Below, in pieces: positions 47,415 to 59,732 of a DNA stretch of 64,000 nucleotides. The stretch is taken from positions 2,418,001 through 2,482,000 of the forward strand of contig NEEC01000007.1 in NCBI GenBank assembly GCA_002189035.1, given 5' to 3'. Numbering within the stretch: position 1 is the stretch's first letter; each line of letters opens with the position of its first letter. Below the pieces are notes generated by a model. That model ran no database searches. It was not told where the DNA came from and saw only the letters and a list, made by a program, of their open reading frames with translations. Origin of the DNA: Utricularia gibba (lineage: Eukaryota; Streptophyta; Magnoliopsida; Lamiales; Lentibulariaceae). A program made the translations under genes and the position numbers.

Positions 47415-49879
47415 ATGAACGGGCAATTGCTTCAGATGATCTCCAATTCCTGCCTTACTGTGAGTCTACGCAGCGATCGTTCACCTCCGATTTCGCTGCA
47501 TTCCTCCGTCGCCAATCGCGCTCCCTGTGCCCTAGGATTCTCATCCGTGCAATCGTCTTCAAGTCCTATGGCTTCTCTTGGCTGTTCGGTTTCCATCGGC
47601 ATTGGCGGGAGCAACAGTCCTGTCGTGGCTGAATTGCATGATTGTGATTTCGATAAGTTTGTCGAATTGGGAAACGAGCTTGCAGACGCATCTGGCTTCG
47701 TCATTCGCCAGTACTTCCGGAGGAGTTTCAGTGTGAAGGACAAGGAGGATTTGAGTGAGTTTCTGTCATTGGTTGTTTTCTTTGGGTTTTTGTTATTCAT
47801 TGTTTGTTGACTTTTAGTTGAATTTAGGTCCCGTGACCATTGCTGATCAGGAAGCTGAGGCGGCGATGGTGAGGATTATACAGGAGCATTTCCCGCATCA
47901 TGCCATGTGAGTGTACTTCCATTAGTTTACCTTCTTTACTCTTGCAATGAGTTTTTCTGGAAACTTCTCCTCACATCATTCTCTGTAATTTAGAAATGCT
48001 TCTGGACTTTTACCTTTGTGCTTGATGGGTGCTCATGAGGTTTCTCTTCTATTTGTGTTGATTTTTTATGCATGAAGTACGTTAGAATACATATAATTAG
48101 TTTTCTGTAACACTATCCCACGATCTGAGTTCTAGTTACGGAGAAGAGGAAGGATGGAGATGTAAGGATGAAGTTGCTGACTTTGTTTGGGTGCTGGATC
48201 CGATAGACGGCACCAAAAGTTTTATAACCGGTACATGTTTGATCGTAGAATGGTTTTGTATTAGCACGTGAATTTATAATCATTGTTTCCAGGTAAACCT
48301 TTGTTTGGAACATTAATTGCTCTCCTTCATAAGGGTGAGCCGGTGAGAATTCCTCCTTTTACTCTACAGAGCACGATACAATGTAGCCATTCCATGCTGT
48401 GTTTTTATTGCATCAAATATGTCTGAAGCCAAAGGCTTCCTTTGTTCTTCTGCTTGTGCAGATTCTTGGCATTATTGATCAACCTGTTCTTAGAGAAAGA
48501 TGGATTGGTGTGCGGGATAGGAGAACTATATTTAATGGACAAGAAATTAATACAAGGGACTGTCCTCAACTGTCAAAGGCCTACCTGTATATTTCTCACT
48601 TTCTTATAAATGATACCTCTTATCTGTTCTAAATTGTTTGTTAACATTACTCTTTACGTCGTCTTGGTGTAGTTCAGTTACACTACTAGCCCACATTTAT
48701 TTAGTGGTGATGCTGAAACAGCCTTCTCAAGAGTAAGATGTAAGGTATTTGTTCTTGACGGTAATACTGTAAGGTGTGTCAATTCCGTAAGCTCATTCAG
48801 GTCGGCTACACTCTTAAAATGATAGTAATGAGTAGATGGCATGAAGATCAACTACACTCTTATCCTGCATCTAATAAATGCACTGTGGTGTTTAGTGGAA
48901 AATTTGCAACCTACTTTATCAAAGTAAAAGTTTTCTGAATGGAGTGCCTGTATGTGCCTCGAGGTTTTAAAATGTTTTTTTTTACTTACAGGTGAAAGTT
49001 CCACTCTATGGCTGCGATTGCTATGCCTATGGACTCCTAGCATTGGGTCATGTTGATCTTGTGGTTGAGTCTGGCCTCAAGGTTCGAATTTATATTTTGT
49101 GATGACGTTCTTTTGGGTTTTCTTTGTGATGTCCGCCAGCGTTGATAGGGGTGTAGGGTTGGCTTCATCCATTTACATTTTATGTAGGCGCTAATATAGG
49201 GAAAGAAAACTTTTACCACTAGATTAAGGGTGATCATACTTTTTCTTAGTCATGTTATTATCCTACTAACTAGGTCTTTAGTTCATTGACATTAGGCCTG
49301 CTGGATGCGTTGCAGAAAAAGTGATACAAGATTTGATTTTCATCTAAATTCATATTGTCGGCTACTTTGTTTTGATGTTAGCTCCATTCATTGCGTTACT
49401 TGAAAGTACTAAATTTCATTTATGTTATGCATTGTTACTTTTTCAGCGCTTGCTTGAATGAATCTCTTTTCTTGTTTTTTATTCTTCTCAAAATCAGGGT
49501 CCAGCTTAACTTCCAATTCTGATTTGATCAATATTTTTCCAGTATCACAAAGCCATTTGAGTACACCCATCGCTGCTATGATCTTTACCTGATGTTAGAG
49601 TGTGTTTGCAGCCATACGACTTCCTTGCACTGATACCTGTGATAGAAGGCGCTGGTGGACTTATCACTGACTGGAATGGCAAGGCCCTCTCCTGGGAGCC
49701 TTCTGCAAACAAGCAGGCTTCCAGTACGACTGTCTCCCCTAAACCCTCTCTGTTCATGTGATTATCAATCCAAGAGATAAAGGGGCATTTTCATCTCTCT
49801 CTTGGCAGGTTTCAACGTATTGGCAGCTGGGGACAGGAAAGTCCATGGAGAGGCTGTTGACGTGCTCCAGTGGCACTGA
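47415..49879 (+). CDS. HISN7: Histidinol-phosphate phosphatase, plastid (HISN7/IMPL2)
   Basis: Removes phosphate from histidinol phosphate in plastid histidine synthesis; a member of the inositol monophosphatase fold. Nine exons: 47415-47754, 47828-47906, 48136-48230, 48293-48342, 48462-48586, 48678-48744, 48992-49081, 49612-49723 and 49809-49879; total 1029 nt (342 aa), all phases consistent. The first 75 or so residues are Ser/Arg-rich with few acids, like a transit peptide. Metal-site motifs: PVTIADQEAE, YGEEEGW, WVLDPIDGTKSFITG and GAGGLITDWNGK; also YGCDCYAYGLLALGHVDLV. The protein ends FNVLAAGDRKVHGEAVDVLQ plus WH. The ATG at 47415 is the first in-frame one. The HISN7/IMPL2 label over plain IMP rests on this motif set and is family knowledge. 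Intact. Confidence 0.92.
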
Positions 49880-52169
49880 GTGTAACTTGCACATCCAGCT
49901 CATTTTTAAACCTCTGGACCTAACTTTCTGGAAATAATTGACCTTCATTACTTGATCACCTATGAAGTGAATTGAATGGCCTGAAGATGACTCACACTCT
50001 GGTACGCCAGTTAAAATGAACCCCTTGCTTTGCATGTATGAGACTCTATGAAGGTAGATGAAGCATGTTTGTGTCTTGAGGAGGGGTTGGACGACTGATT
50101 CAGATTTCGACCGTAGGCTTTGTTGATTTTACTAGTGATCAAACGCAACGGCTGGTAGCTTTCAGGGAGGATCACTCATTCAATTCCTGTTTTGGCATGA
50201 AGTTGTGGAAAGAGTCCTAGGTGATGTGGGCACCATGAAGATTTGGTGGATCAATCATTCAATTCCGGTTCTGTTGTAAGCATCCCTCACGTGCATGATT
50301 ATAAACGAGGGGTGCCAACTAAGTACATCAAATTTTGGAGAGGAGCTGGACAGCGCCTTGTTTTTGAAAAGTGTATGAGGTGGTCGTTGTGTTTATCCTC
50401 ACGGTCATTAGCCCCTACCCTGTGATTTGACCTTTAAAGGAAAACCATCTACGCCCAAAATATCCATCTCCGCGGAAAGCCACCGAAATACTTCGCTGAT
50501 TTCCTCTCCGACACGGTGCGTGGCCTCCAGATCATAGGCGGGAGCGGAAGGTTCAGTGCGGCGGCTACTGCCGGAGAAGAATCGACCGGAGCAAAAGGCA
50601 TTTATATGCAAAATATATATAAAAATGGCGTTACCTATTTGCCCCGAGGATTGAGGAATTTACATTCTTAGATTCCGGAAAGCCACCGAAATACTTCGCT
50701 GATCTTGTTGAATTTAGCACCATAAGTGTACCCTTCATATCCTCATTTGCTAGTTTCCCAGCATTCTTAGCTTCAAACTCTCCTTCACAACCACAATGAA
50801 ATTAGTTGTCTCATCATGGGATAGCCCATGTGCAAAATATGGGAAAAAAAAAGCTCTTTCATTGTTCTCTATGACCACTGATTTGGCTGGGGGCCAATGG
50901 GTGGGTGTTTTGATAGGAATAAAGCCAAATGGCCATCTTTTCCCATCCACCACATGTTTGTTGAAGAAAATTCAAGGCTACTCCAAGGAGGATGCTTGGG
51001 AATTGTTTAGCGTTTGCTTCGTTCTTTTTAATCTCTTGATTCAAGAGATTATGTATTCACATATATATTTAATTAGTGATTCATATTTAGTAGTCGAGGT
51101 TTTTCTCCGTATCAGAGTATTTCCCCGAAAACAATTCTTATCTTCAATTCCCTTTTCTTATTTCCTCACATGCTTAATTTGGGAGTTTGGGAATTTTTTC
51201 TGCCTACTTAAAGTCAATGCTCGTCGTTCAGTTTTTTGGTTTTAAGTAGCTTTCTTTCGCCGAAATGGGTGATGGAATACCATTACATTTCGACAAGTTA
51301 CATGTATCATTACAGGTCTTAGGGGAGGGGCCTCCTAACATCATGCACGTGTGTCGTTTGAAAGTAACAATTGTGGACAAGATTTGAAGACCAAATCTCA
51401 CTACGCAGGCACAAAGGCGAACTGAACCAGTTCGGGTTGCGTGGTACAAGGCATAACCTAGAGAACATCACAATCCGGCATCCAACTTGATTTAGTAACT
51501 TGCAAGAATGTAGGGCATTCAAACATTTTATGTGATATGATTATCTTAAGCGCGCAGGGTTTGTGTTAGGTCTTATTAGAGTATTTTTAGTGATTTCCAA
51601 AAATGCTTAATGTATTTTATTTATTAAGTTTACTAATTTACTTTATCAATTTTCGAAGACAAATAGAAAAATAATAGAAAAACCATGGAGTGAAATTTCT
51701 TGCGAAAGTCTAGTTTCCGAAAGAAAACGATACTTTCTTTTTTTGGTTTTCATAGAGTGAGTTTTTTTTTTAAATTATTTATTTTCGTAAAAATAATATT
51801 GGTTTCCAAAAAACCACATCAGCATTTCAGAAAACCGTTAAAAATACTCTTACATGTAAACTAGGGTGAGTATGCGTGCATTCGTGTCTATCACCAAGTC
51901 AATGTGCGAATGTGCAGACCACCAAATATATTAACTACAATCTTTCCTCCACAGTGGAATATAAATAGGTTTCAAGGAGGGGTGGTTTCTAATTTTTTTA
52001 AACTATTTTTTAATTATTTGTACCTGAAAACTCTAGGGAACCATGAGATGAGGATGCTGCACTATTTGGGCATTGTTTAGCCCACAGGGCTTTCTTGGTT
52101 TGAGTATCTGCACCTTCTATGTTGGATGCCCTACTTTGGACTTCCTTGACATTTGTATATGTTGGAAAA
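49880..52169. other. Intergenic DNA with short unassigned frames
   Basis: After the HISN7 3' UTR there are isolated frames (for example minus 50611-50408 with EVFRWLSAEMDILGVDGF, and plus 50796-51245) without splice-linked partners or recognised domains. A 27-bp direct repeat is listed separately. No gene supported. Confidence 0.4.
50474..50703. repeat. 27-bp exact direct repeat
   Basis: The same 27 bases (GGAAAGCCACCG followed by AAATACTTCGCTGAT) occur at 50474-50500 and 50677-50703, spaced 203 bp start to start. The first copy lies in the minus-strand frame containing EVFRWLS. Confidence 0.8.
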
Positions 52170-54032
52170 AACAATATAAATAATATTGTTCAATAAAATT
52201 ATTATATTAATAATGTTATGCATCACTAATAGTGGCACTTTGATATCCGCAATGAGTGGTTCCATCAATGATGGCGCCTTCTCTAGATAAGTCTCCATTA
52301 TTGATGGCGCCTTAGGTAAGACACCGTCCATGATGCGCCTTAGATAAGTCAACATGCGTGATGGCGCTTTACATCTGTTAATCTCATACTTTTAATTCTA
52401 TATATATCTCATATTTTCACATTTTTTTTCATTTATCTTCAAAGTTAAGTAGAATCGGAGTTGAAGAAAATTTTGGAAATATCGTTTTTTCATTTTATAT
52501 TATTATTATTTTTTTTTATATTTCATAATAATTATACAATAATTGATTACATATCATTGTTTTACCATTTCAGAATGGATAAATACACTAGCGATTTTTT
52601 TGATTTTTTGGGAATGTCATCCGATTTGTCCTACAATGAGGGTGAAAGTTCGCATACTCCTTCATGACCTTGCACTAATATGCCAAATGTCAATTATGGA
52701 GGTACTTATTTTATTACATATGTTAAGACATCCATTTTTTATATTTATAATAATTAATTGTATTGTAGGTGTATCTCCGAGTCTTCAATTATCATTATCT
52801 TTAAACCATGATAACAATCTAAGTGTGAACGTGGCTGAAGGATTCCCCATATAAGGTAATTTTAGTGAGATTAAGTCTTAATATATGAAATTATCATCAT
52901 TAATTGTTTTTTAAGATATTATCGACCTTGATGATGACGGTGGAGACACCGACTTGAGTGAGGATTCTGAAGCCCCACCAACAAATGTTTGTGAAGACAA
53001 AGCACCAGAGATCAGAATTGAGGCATAGAAACATCTTGGAGAGTGATCGTGGCCTCTCCACATGGTAAGAAGAAGGTGTGCGTCTCTTGACGTCATATCT
53101 CTACTAAAGCTGTGAATAAATTGGGGTCTGATTTCATTCGTAATGTCTTAAGAACTCCATAAAAACCCCAATCATCGAGATATCTCGCAGTCCTCTCCTC
53201 CCATAATCTGCCTGTCAAGAATTTGTAGCTGTGTTTGAATTGCATCGTTTTATGGTCTAATCCATGTAATAGACCATAAGTAATGTGTTGTTGATGCATA
53301 TCCAACAGACTTGGATCCTTAGGATCATGAACTCTTAAACGTGATAACATGTCAATCTACAAAAAAAACATTACATATTTGACAAGAAATAATATAATAA
53401 ATTAATAAATTAAATATATTAGTCAATAATAAAAATAATAATAATAACATATTATTCATAAAAAAAATCTTACGTCAATGTACAAAAAAATTTAAAACAA
53501 ATTGATAGATATCATATATGTAATAAAAAAACCATGACAAATTAATAAACAAAATAATTAATCAAACAATATAAAAAATTAAATAACTAACTTCATTGTT
53601 TTCATGCAATCAAAAAATTAAAATATCGAAACTTACAAATATAAAAAAATATATAAAAATTTCATAGTGTTACCCTTGTAATCAAAATGTTTTTTTATCA
53701 TAATTTACACTTGTAGAATATGAAGAACGATCAGGGTATTTATAAGAAGAATGTAATAATAGAACAAGTGAGCGTGACTGGGGAATGGAAGTGGAGCTTG
53801 GGCTCACTGCCATTGAGAGCACCGAGGCGCCATCATTGATGGTGCCATGCTGTGTGGACTCCGAGGCACCATCACTGATGACGTTCTCCAACATACGGTT
53901 TTAAAGCGCTATCATTGGTGACGTGTATTTCTAAAGTGACATTAATAATAGCATGATAGACAAAGCACTATCACTAATCACGTATACTATTATTAATATA
54001 TTATATTTATTAATCAATATTATTTATGTTCT
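52170..54032. mobile_element. TIR transposon (Mutator-like candidate) carrying a plant mobile domain fragment
   Basis: The two ends are inverted copies of each other over about 200 bp. ATAAATAATATTG at 52176-52188 is matched by its inverse at 54015-54027, followed inwards by related AT-rich sequence, then GTGGCACTTTG (52232-52242) against CAAAGCACTATCAC (53961-53974). Further in, both ends carry several copies of a TGATGGCGCC-type motif (52260-52375 and 53830-53930, inverted). The core is about 1.4 kb and encodes the broken plant mobile domain on the minus strand. Plant mobile domains are known from MULEs and Ty3 elements, so Mutator-like is my best guess. I could not fix the exact ends or a 9-bp target duplication. 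Confidence 0.65.
53012..53350 (-). pseudogene. Plant mobile domain (PMD, MAIN-like) fragment with nonsense mutation
   Basis: The frame from 53350 reads DPSLLDMHQQHI, then LWEERTARYLDDWGFYGVLK and SDPNLFTALVEI, then a TGA at 53095-53093. The same frame goes on directly with RQETHTFFLPCGEATITLQD and ends at 53012. The family signature is ALVERWRxETHTFxLPxGExTITLxDV, so the TGA stands where Trp (TGG) is expected: a single G-to-A change. The domain stops well short of its usual length. It sits inside the TIR element at 52170-54032. Identification rests on the clear signature; the copy is non-functional as written. Confidence 0.8.
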
Positions 54033-55100
54033 AATAGTTGGTATTGGGATCTACAATGGGGTTACTATTCAGGCTCTTGATTGTGGTTAGTCACTCCCTA
54101 CGCACTATCCAATCAATCACTCATGTCTTGTTGTGTCCCATCTAAGCACTCATTCTAACACTGTTCTGGAACCATCTAGGCATTTGCCCTTACCCACATT
54201 AGTGGTACTCTTCAATTGCTGCACTTGTCTCCAAGTATAAGGAAGGGTTTAGGGTTCAAACCAAAGAAGAGTGTAATGATATTAAATGAATTCCATATCG
54301 ATTACAGATGGAATAAAAAAATAATTTTAATAAAGATATTTTCGCTAATCTTATATAAGATCTTTTATCTGAAAACATTAGAATTAAGTACTCAAAATTG
54401 TGAAAGTAGAGAGTGGATCATTGCATTATTTAAATACTAGATGGTAAGCCAAACATCTTCATAAGTGACACCTCAACTGGTGCTTCATGAGCTAGGCTTG
54501 ACTTTCACTTCTCATTTAGGCTTTCATCATGAAGGTGGCTTTTCCTAGGTACTTCTATTTGAAAATGTATCTAGGAAAGCACTTCTTATCTAGGTCTTCT
54601 TTTCAAATAAACATATACTCGATACTTTCTTCGATAGTTTATCTTCTTGAGCACTTACTTCCCTAATCTTCCTTATGAAAGGCTTTTCTCTAGTACTTCC
54701 TTACTTGCAACATAATCCATTATTACAATGGGGATGTCTAATAGTGATAGGCTATGTGTCTTAAATACAGACACCAGCGACTTTTTGGCTGTCATTACTC
54801 TGATATAAAAGCTAGGTTTGCTTTGAACTACGCACAACCTGAAACGACTGTGGGGAAAACCCATCATTCCCTTCTGATAAAATGTGAAGGAAAATGAGGC
54901 AGCCAGTTGAATGAAAGCTAACTGTTTTAACAACGAGCTTGTTCGTTTGCATTTTTAGCAATTTCATTGTTTGGTTTTCGATGATGAGAAACGAAGTTTT
55001 GAATGAGTGTTGGAAAATTTGAATAGAATGAGACTAATCAGTTGAATGGCATGTTCAATCCCAAGTTTTCAGATGAGTAACAGAAAACCCTGGCAGTGTT
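54033..55100. other. Intergenic DNA between TIR element and SHI/STY gene
   Basis: Low-complexity and AT-rich, with short frames on both strands (for example minus 54933-54673). The last 100 bp are probably 3' UTR of the SHI/STY gene. No gene supported. Confidence 0.4.
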
Positions 55101-56157
55101 TCAAGGTTTTTGGTAGTGAAAAAACTGTGAACTTGCACAATTAAAACCTGAGAATGGATTAGGGCTAGGGTAATGAGGAGAAGTTGCACCAGTGGCGCTA
55201 CCGGCTGTAGCCGCCAGAAAGTGAGGCTGCTGAAGTAAGCCAGCGGCTGCTGCGGAGGAGGAACTCCCTCCAGTGAGAAATTTCACCGGTCCGGCTGTTT
55301 CAGGAGGACCCTGGTCGTATAATATTCCGGTGAAAACGTGGCCGGAGATGTTAACAGATGTCTGGTATGCATACTGATCCACCATACTGTCAATAGAGCT
55401 CACTCTAACGCATCGGAAAACCGCCGGAAAACTCACTTCTTCTGGAAACTCCCTTCCTTCTACCACAAAACAAAAACAAACACATTAAAACAACCAAAAG
55501 AAGCCACTAGCTAACTAGGTAGTTTTCAGAAATGCTAATCTTTAAGATTGTAGTTTTAGAATAGCAACATAAAAAAAAAAAAAAAAAACAACTATCAGAG
55601 ATTTTCCCAGATCTCTTGTTCAGACAGATATTGCGGGTCAGGGCAGCGTAGGTTACTGTGTCTAGGGTTTTTGCTTGAGTGAACAGTGTGCTGCTGCTAC
55701 AATGAAAGTGAGATTTCACACCAAGAACGAAACACAGTTTTTATGACGTTAAAACAAAAAAAAATTATTACAGCGTGAAAAAAGTGTGAGAGGAATCTGG
55801 AACACTGAAGAGATGAGATAAAATCAAGTATCCTGAAAAGAAAAAGGATGTACCTAAAAATGCCGGTGGTTGATTTTCTCTGTATTTCTTAGGGTTTGGG
55901 TGATCGGAAGGCTGCTGATGGTGGTGGTGTATGAGAAGGTGCCGGGGGCGGCGGCGAGCTACGGGGATCCAAGTGCTTTTGATGTGTGTGAGGCACTGGA
56001 AGCCACGGCTTCTACAGCAAGTTCTGCATCTCAAATGCTCGCAATCCTTCTTCGCTTGATTTCCACAGTCTTGGCATCGGCTGCTGGATACCGATGAACA
56101 ACTGTTCATTGCTTCTGCTTCTTCTCCTCCTCCTCCTCCTCCTCCTCCGCTCATCAT
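55101..56157 (-). CDS. SHI/STYLISH (SRS) family transcription factor
   Basis: SRS proteins activate auxin biosynthesis genes and shape gynoecium, leaves and lateral roots. Two exons, 56157-55854 and 55459-55101, total 663 nt (220 aa); the codon G/AA is split by the intron. Seen: polyglycine N-terminus ([16 protein letters not shown]), the Cys3-His-Cys3-His RING-like zinc finger ([32 protein letters not shown]) followed by [12 protein letters not shown], and the second-exon dimerisation domain ([34 protein letters not shown]) with the IxGH motif. The finger has Glu where Pro is usual before its first His (KDCEH versus KDCPH). The protein is short for the family, and the Ser/Ala-rich C-terminus is brief. 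Intact. Confidence 0.95.
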
Positions 56158-59100
56158 ACCAAAGAACAAGACCTAACTCTTCTGCTGGACAAAGAACCCA
56201 CAAAAACAAAAGGGATACAGCAGCGACGTCGCTCTCAAAGTACAGCAAAAGATGTGAATGTTAATCAGACAAACAAGGTCTGATTGATTGTTTGTGAGGT
56301 GATTTTTCATCATTTTTTTCGAGGGTTTTCACCCCCTGCATTATGTTGTTGTACTTACCTGCAACGAAAGAAGAGAAAAACAAATGCATTGGACCCCCGA
56401 AACAAACCAATGGCAGTAGGGCACCTGTTTATTCGGCAAACACTTTACTGTGGTGAAGGTTCATCTCTTTCACCATGCTAGTTTTTGCTACTATGTAATA
56501 CTTGTCTATGTATGTTTTTGATTTCAGCTGAAATTACTGCTGTAAAAACATTGAATTACTATTCGACCTAATTCTTCGATGATGGGATTTTTTTTTGAGG
56601 GTGACACCCACCCCCAAAGATCACACAGCAGAGCAAAACAGTAAATCGAACCCAGAAAGCAATTGGACAACTGTGCATGCATAGAACTAGAAAGAACCCT
56701 CTGGCACAGTAATGTAATCCAATAAATAATGTATACAAACTGAAACTTGTCCTTCCTCTCATAATATGGGAGGCCGAATCAAATTTTTATTACATAAAAA
56801 CAAGGTTACAAGATGACTGGATCAAGAACCCATTTCATGTTTCAATTAGAGGGTGATGATTAAAGCTGCGCCTGGTTTCTTTTGCTCAAATCAAAAGCTT
56901 TGCGTTACCATCTGCTGCTGCTAGTGCGTGTAACTTGGCATCTCCTCTGGAGAGTGCATCCTTGAAACCGGGGCTGAGTTCTGTGTGACTGACAGATTTC
57001 ACTTGACACCACCGCACTTCTGAAGGTAGCTGAATTCCTAGCTGCATTCCCCCCTTCTCTTCTGGCCTTCAAACTCTAATTAGCAACTAGATGAAGGGAT
57101 AATAGTAGCTTCGAGAACAGTACTTTTATTTAATACATCTGGGGAAAACCAAATCTCTCTCAGAAATTTTGTTGAGTTGAGCCTTGAAGAGCTGATCCTA
57201 CTGTTGGGAATACTTGTGCTTGTGTGTGTTGTCTCCCAGACAATACACCAAAAAATGACCTATTTCATTACTGTAATTCTTCTTGGACTATAACCAGTCT
57301 AAGTCAGCTTCCTATTGTCGGGAACACTTGTATGTCGTACTTGAGGAAGATCATACCTTTCCAAATCCTTACATCTCGCATTCATTTGTATTTTTCCAAA
57401 TGTCTTTCATGAACTTTTATGCAACTATTGAACAAAAACAAGAACTGATGACTAAAGAAACTAAATCATTCCTTCCTAGACATGAGCCTGCGACTTAGAA
57501 CCATCTAGTGAGATCAGTCATGGCTAACTTCTGATAGTTAGAATAAGGAAACGAGTCTTTGCTGATGTGGTTAAACTCAAATACTACATACATAATTCAA
57601 GCAATGGAGAAGTGGGTGGTGGCCCAAACTTCAGGTGTTGAAAAAGCGCAGAAAGCAAGTGGTGGCAGTGTGTTTTGAATGGATGGAGGAAAAAGCAAGC
57701 ATTGAAAGGGAGGCTCGAAAACCCTAGTTCTTTACACCAGCAAGGCATTATTTTTGACTGCCCAGTGGATGAAACCAGGGACTGAGGGGCACCAAACTCA
57801 ACCACATGGGGTTTCTGAGGAAGACGAGCAGCGCCTACTTTAGCCTCCAGAGGCCTAATACCTAATTCAGATGACAAAACATTCTACAGTAAACTGAATG
57901 GAACAAGGAACCAGAGACTGGTTTGAAGAAGGGACCAGATCTTTCGAGAAAGTGAACTCTGGTTTGGGATTTAATAGAACAACAAAATGTACCCAATTTG
58001 AACTTTGTTTCCTTCCTTCAATCTCCAGTGGGCTATTCAAAGATTCTTTCGATATTAACATATCACAGTTATTCAACTAACTTTACTCTATGCTGCTGGG
58101 TTACCCCAAGATGAATGTTTACTCAAGGATTCCATTATCAAAATAATTCTAACATTAAAGAAGAGTTGATTATAAAATTATTAGATCATATTTGTAGGTT
58201 TGTTACATATTCAAATACATGTGTGTATTCAGGATCCAATGAATTACATAAGTACACGTGAAATTTCAAATACACAATAAATATAAATCATATTTTAAAA
58301 AAACTAAGTCTAACAAATTATTGGTAATCTGTAATTTTTTTATAAAATTGATTATTTTATTTTTAAATCTCAATATGAGATTGTTTATTTTAATAGATTG
58401 ATGAAAATTGATTTGTAAAATACTATGAGTTTTCTTGGACTGACCAAGTGGTTGCTGCATGCTATATTAGAACTGTATTTGTTGAGGTTTAGTTGAAGGA
58501 AAAGTTGTTCCTTGGAGTGTTTCTTTGTTTATTCTAACAACAGGGATGAAGACGAAGATGATCTACTTGGGATGGATACGTGCGGCAAGAAAATTGGGCC
58601 CAGAGTATTACAACTAGTTGTGACCTGAGCCGAAACCTCGTCGTATGTTACTATTAGGTCCCATCCCGACACAAACCGTCGGAAGTTCCGATTTCGGATT
58701 ATTTCAAACTGTGTGGAAACCACAGTTCGGAATGTAAGGAAATAGCACAGCACACGTACCATTTCAGAAAGGCAAGCAGTTAACAGCATACTATCAACTG
58801 TCAAGAATCTGAATAAATGACAGGTACGAAGAATGCAAAGAGTGTAAGGAATCAGTTGTCATATTTTGATTGAATTCCAAGGAGGTAAAGTATTTTTCAA
58901 ATCGTTTCAAAGGATGATGTTGTAGCAGATTAAGCCCACAACGGAATCAAGATGAGATATAGATATAGACACATTCTCCCACACAAATAAGATCATCAAA
59001 AATTAAAAGAGTTATAAAGGTTGTCATATGTCGCACTATGGGTTATTTAGAGTTGAAAAAAATAAACGCTTTAGACAAGTCGAATGTTCATCATTAGATT

Positions 59101-59732
59101 CATTAGAGAAGTTACAGTATATCGAACAAAGGTACCATCATATTTAGTGCTTTAAGTTAGTACAAATGATCAATTTAGGGTTCAGATATGTCTCTTTGAC
59201 TTGTGTATTTAGTTGATGAAATGTCGCAAGGTGTGTGGAGCTGGTGATTGGATTGTATATGGGGAGAGTCAAAGGACCAAAATGCAAAAACCGAAGAACA
59301 AGGAAGGCTTAGGACAACTCAACAACTAGAAAACATGCACAACTCTTCCTTGTTAGTGATGAGAAATCGTTTGTGTCATCTCAAGACATAATTTAATTCA
59401 ATTAAAAAAAATAAAAAAATTAATGAATCTACGAATTGAATTGAGTAATTAATTTTTTATATTCGTCTGATTTAATCGATTAATTGAATATAATTTGATA
59501 TTTATTTATTTTTATGTCCGAAGGAGGAGTATTTTGTGGCCGATGATGCCCTCCAAATTTCAACACGTGGGCGTTCCTTGGAAGAACGGTTGGGGATGAA
59601 ATGAGACAGACAGACTATGGCAGCAAATCGACACGACGACAGGAGCACATGATGTTGAACTCTACACTAACAACGATTCTGGGCTTGTCCTTTATTTAAC
59701 GAAAGCTGGTAACTCTAATGCTCCTCCTTGGT
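56158..59732. other. Long intergenic region, no gene recognised
   Basis: 3.6 kb. Near 56160-56500 lies the SHI/STY promoter or leader. Several GC-richer segments (56860-57060, 57600-57880, 58520-58800) contain short frames, none of which can be joined or matched to a family. 58080-58450 and 59390-59510 are AT-rich. I see no RNA gene or transposon structure. Confidence 0.4.
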
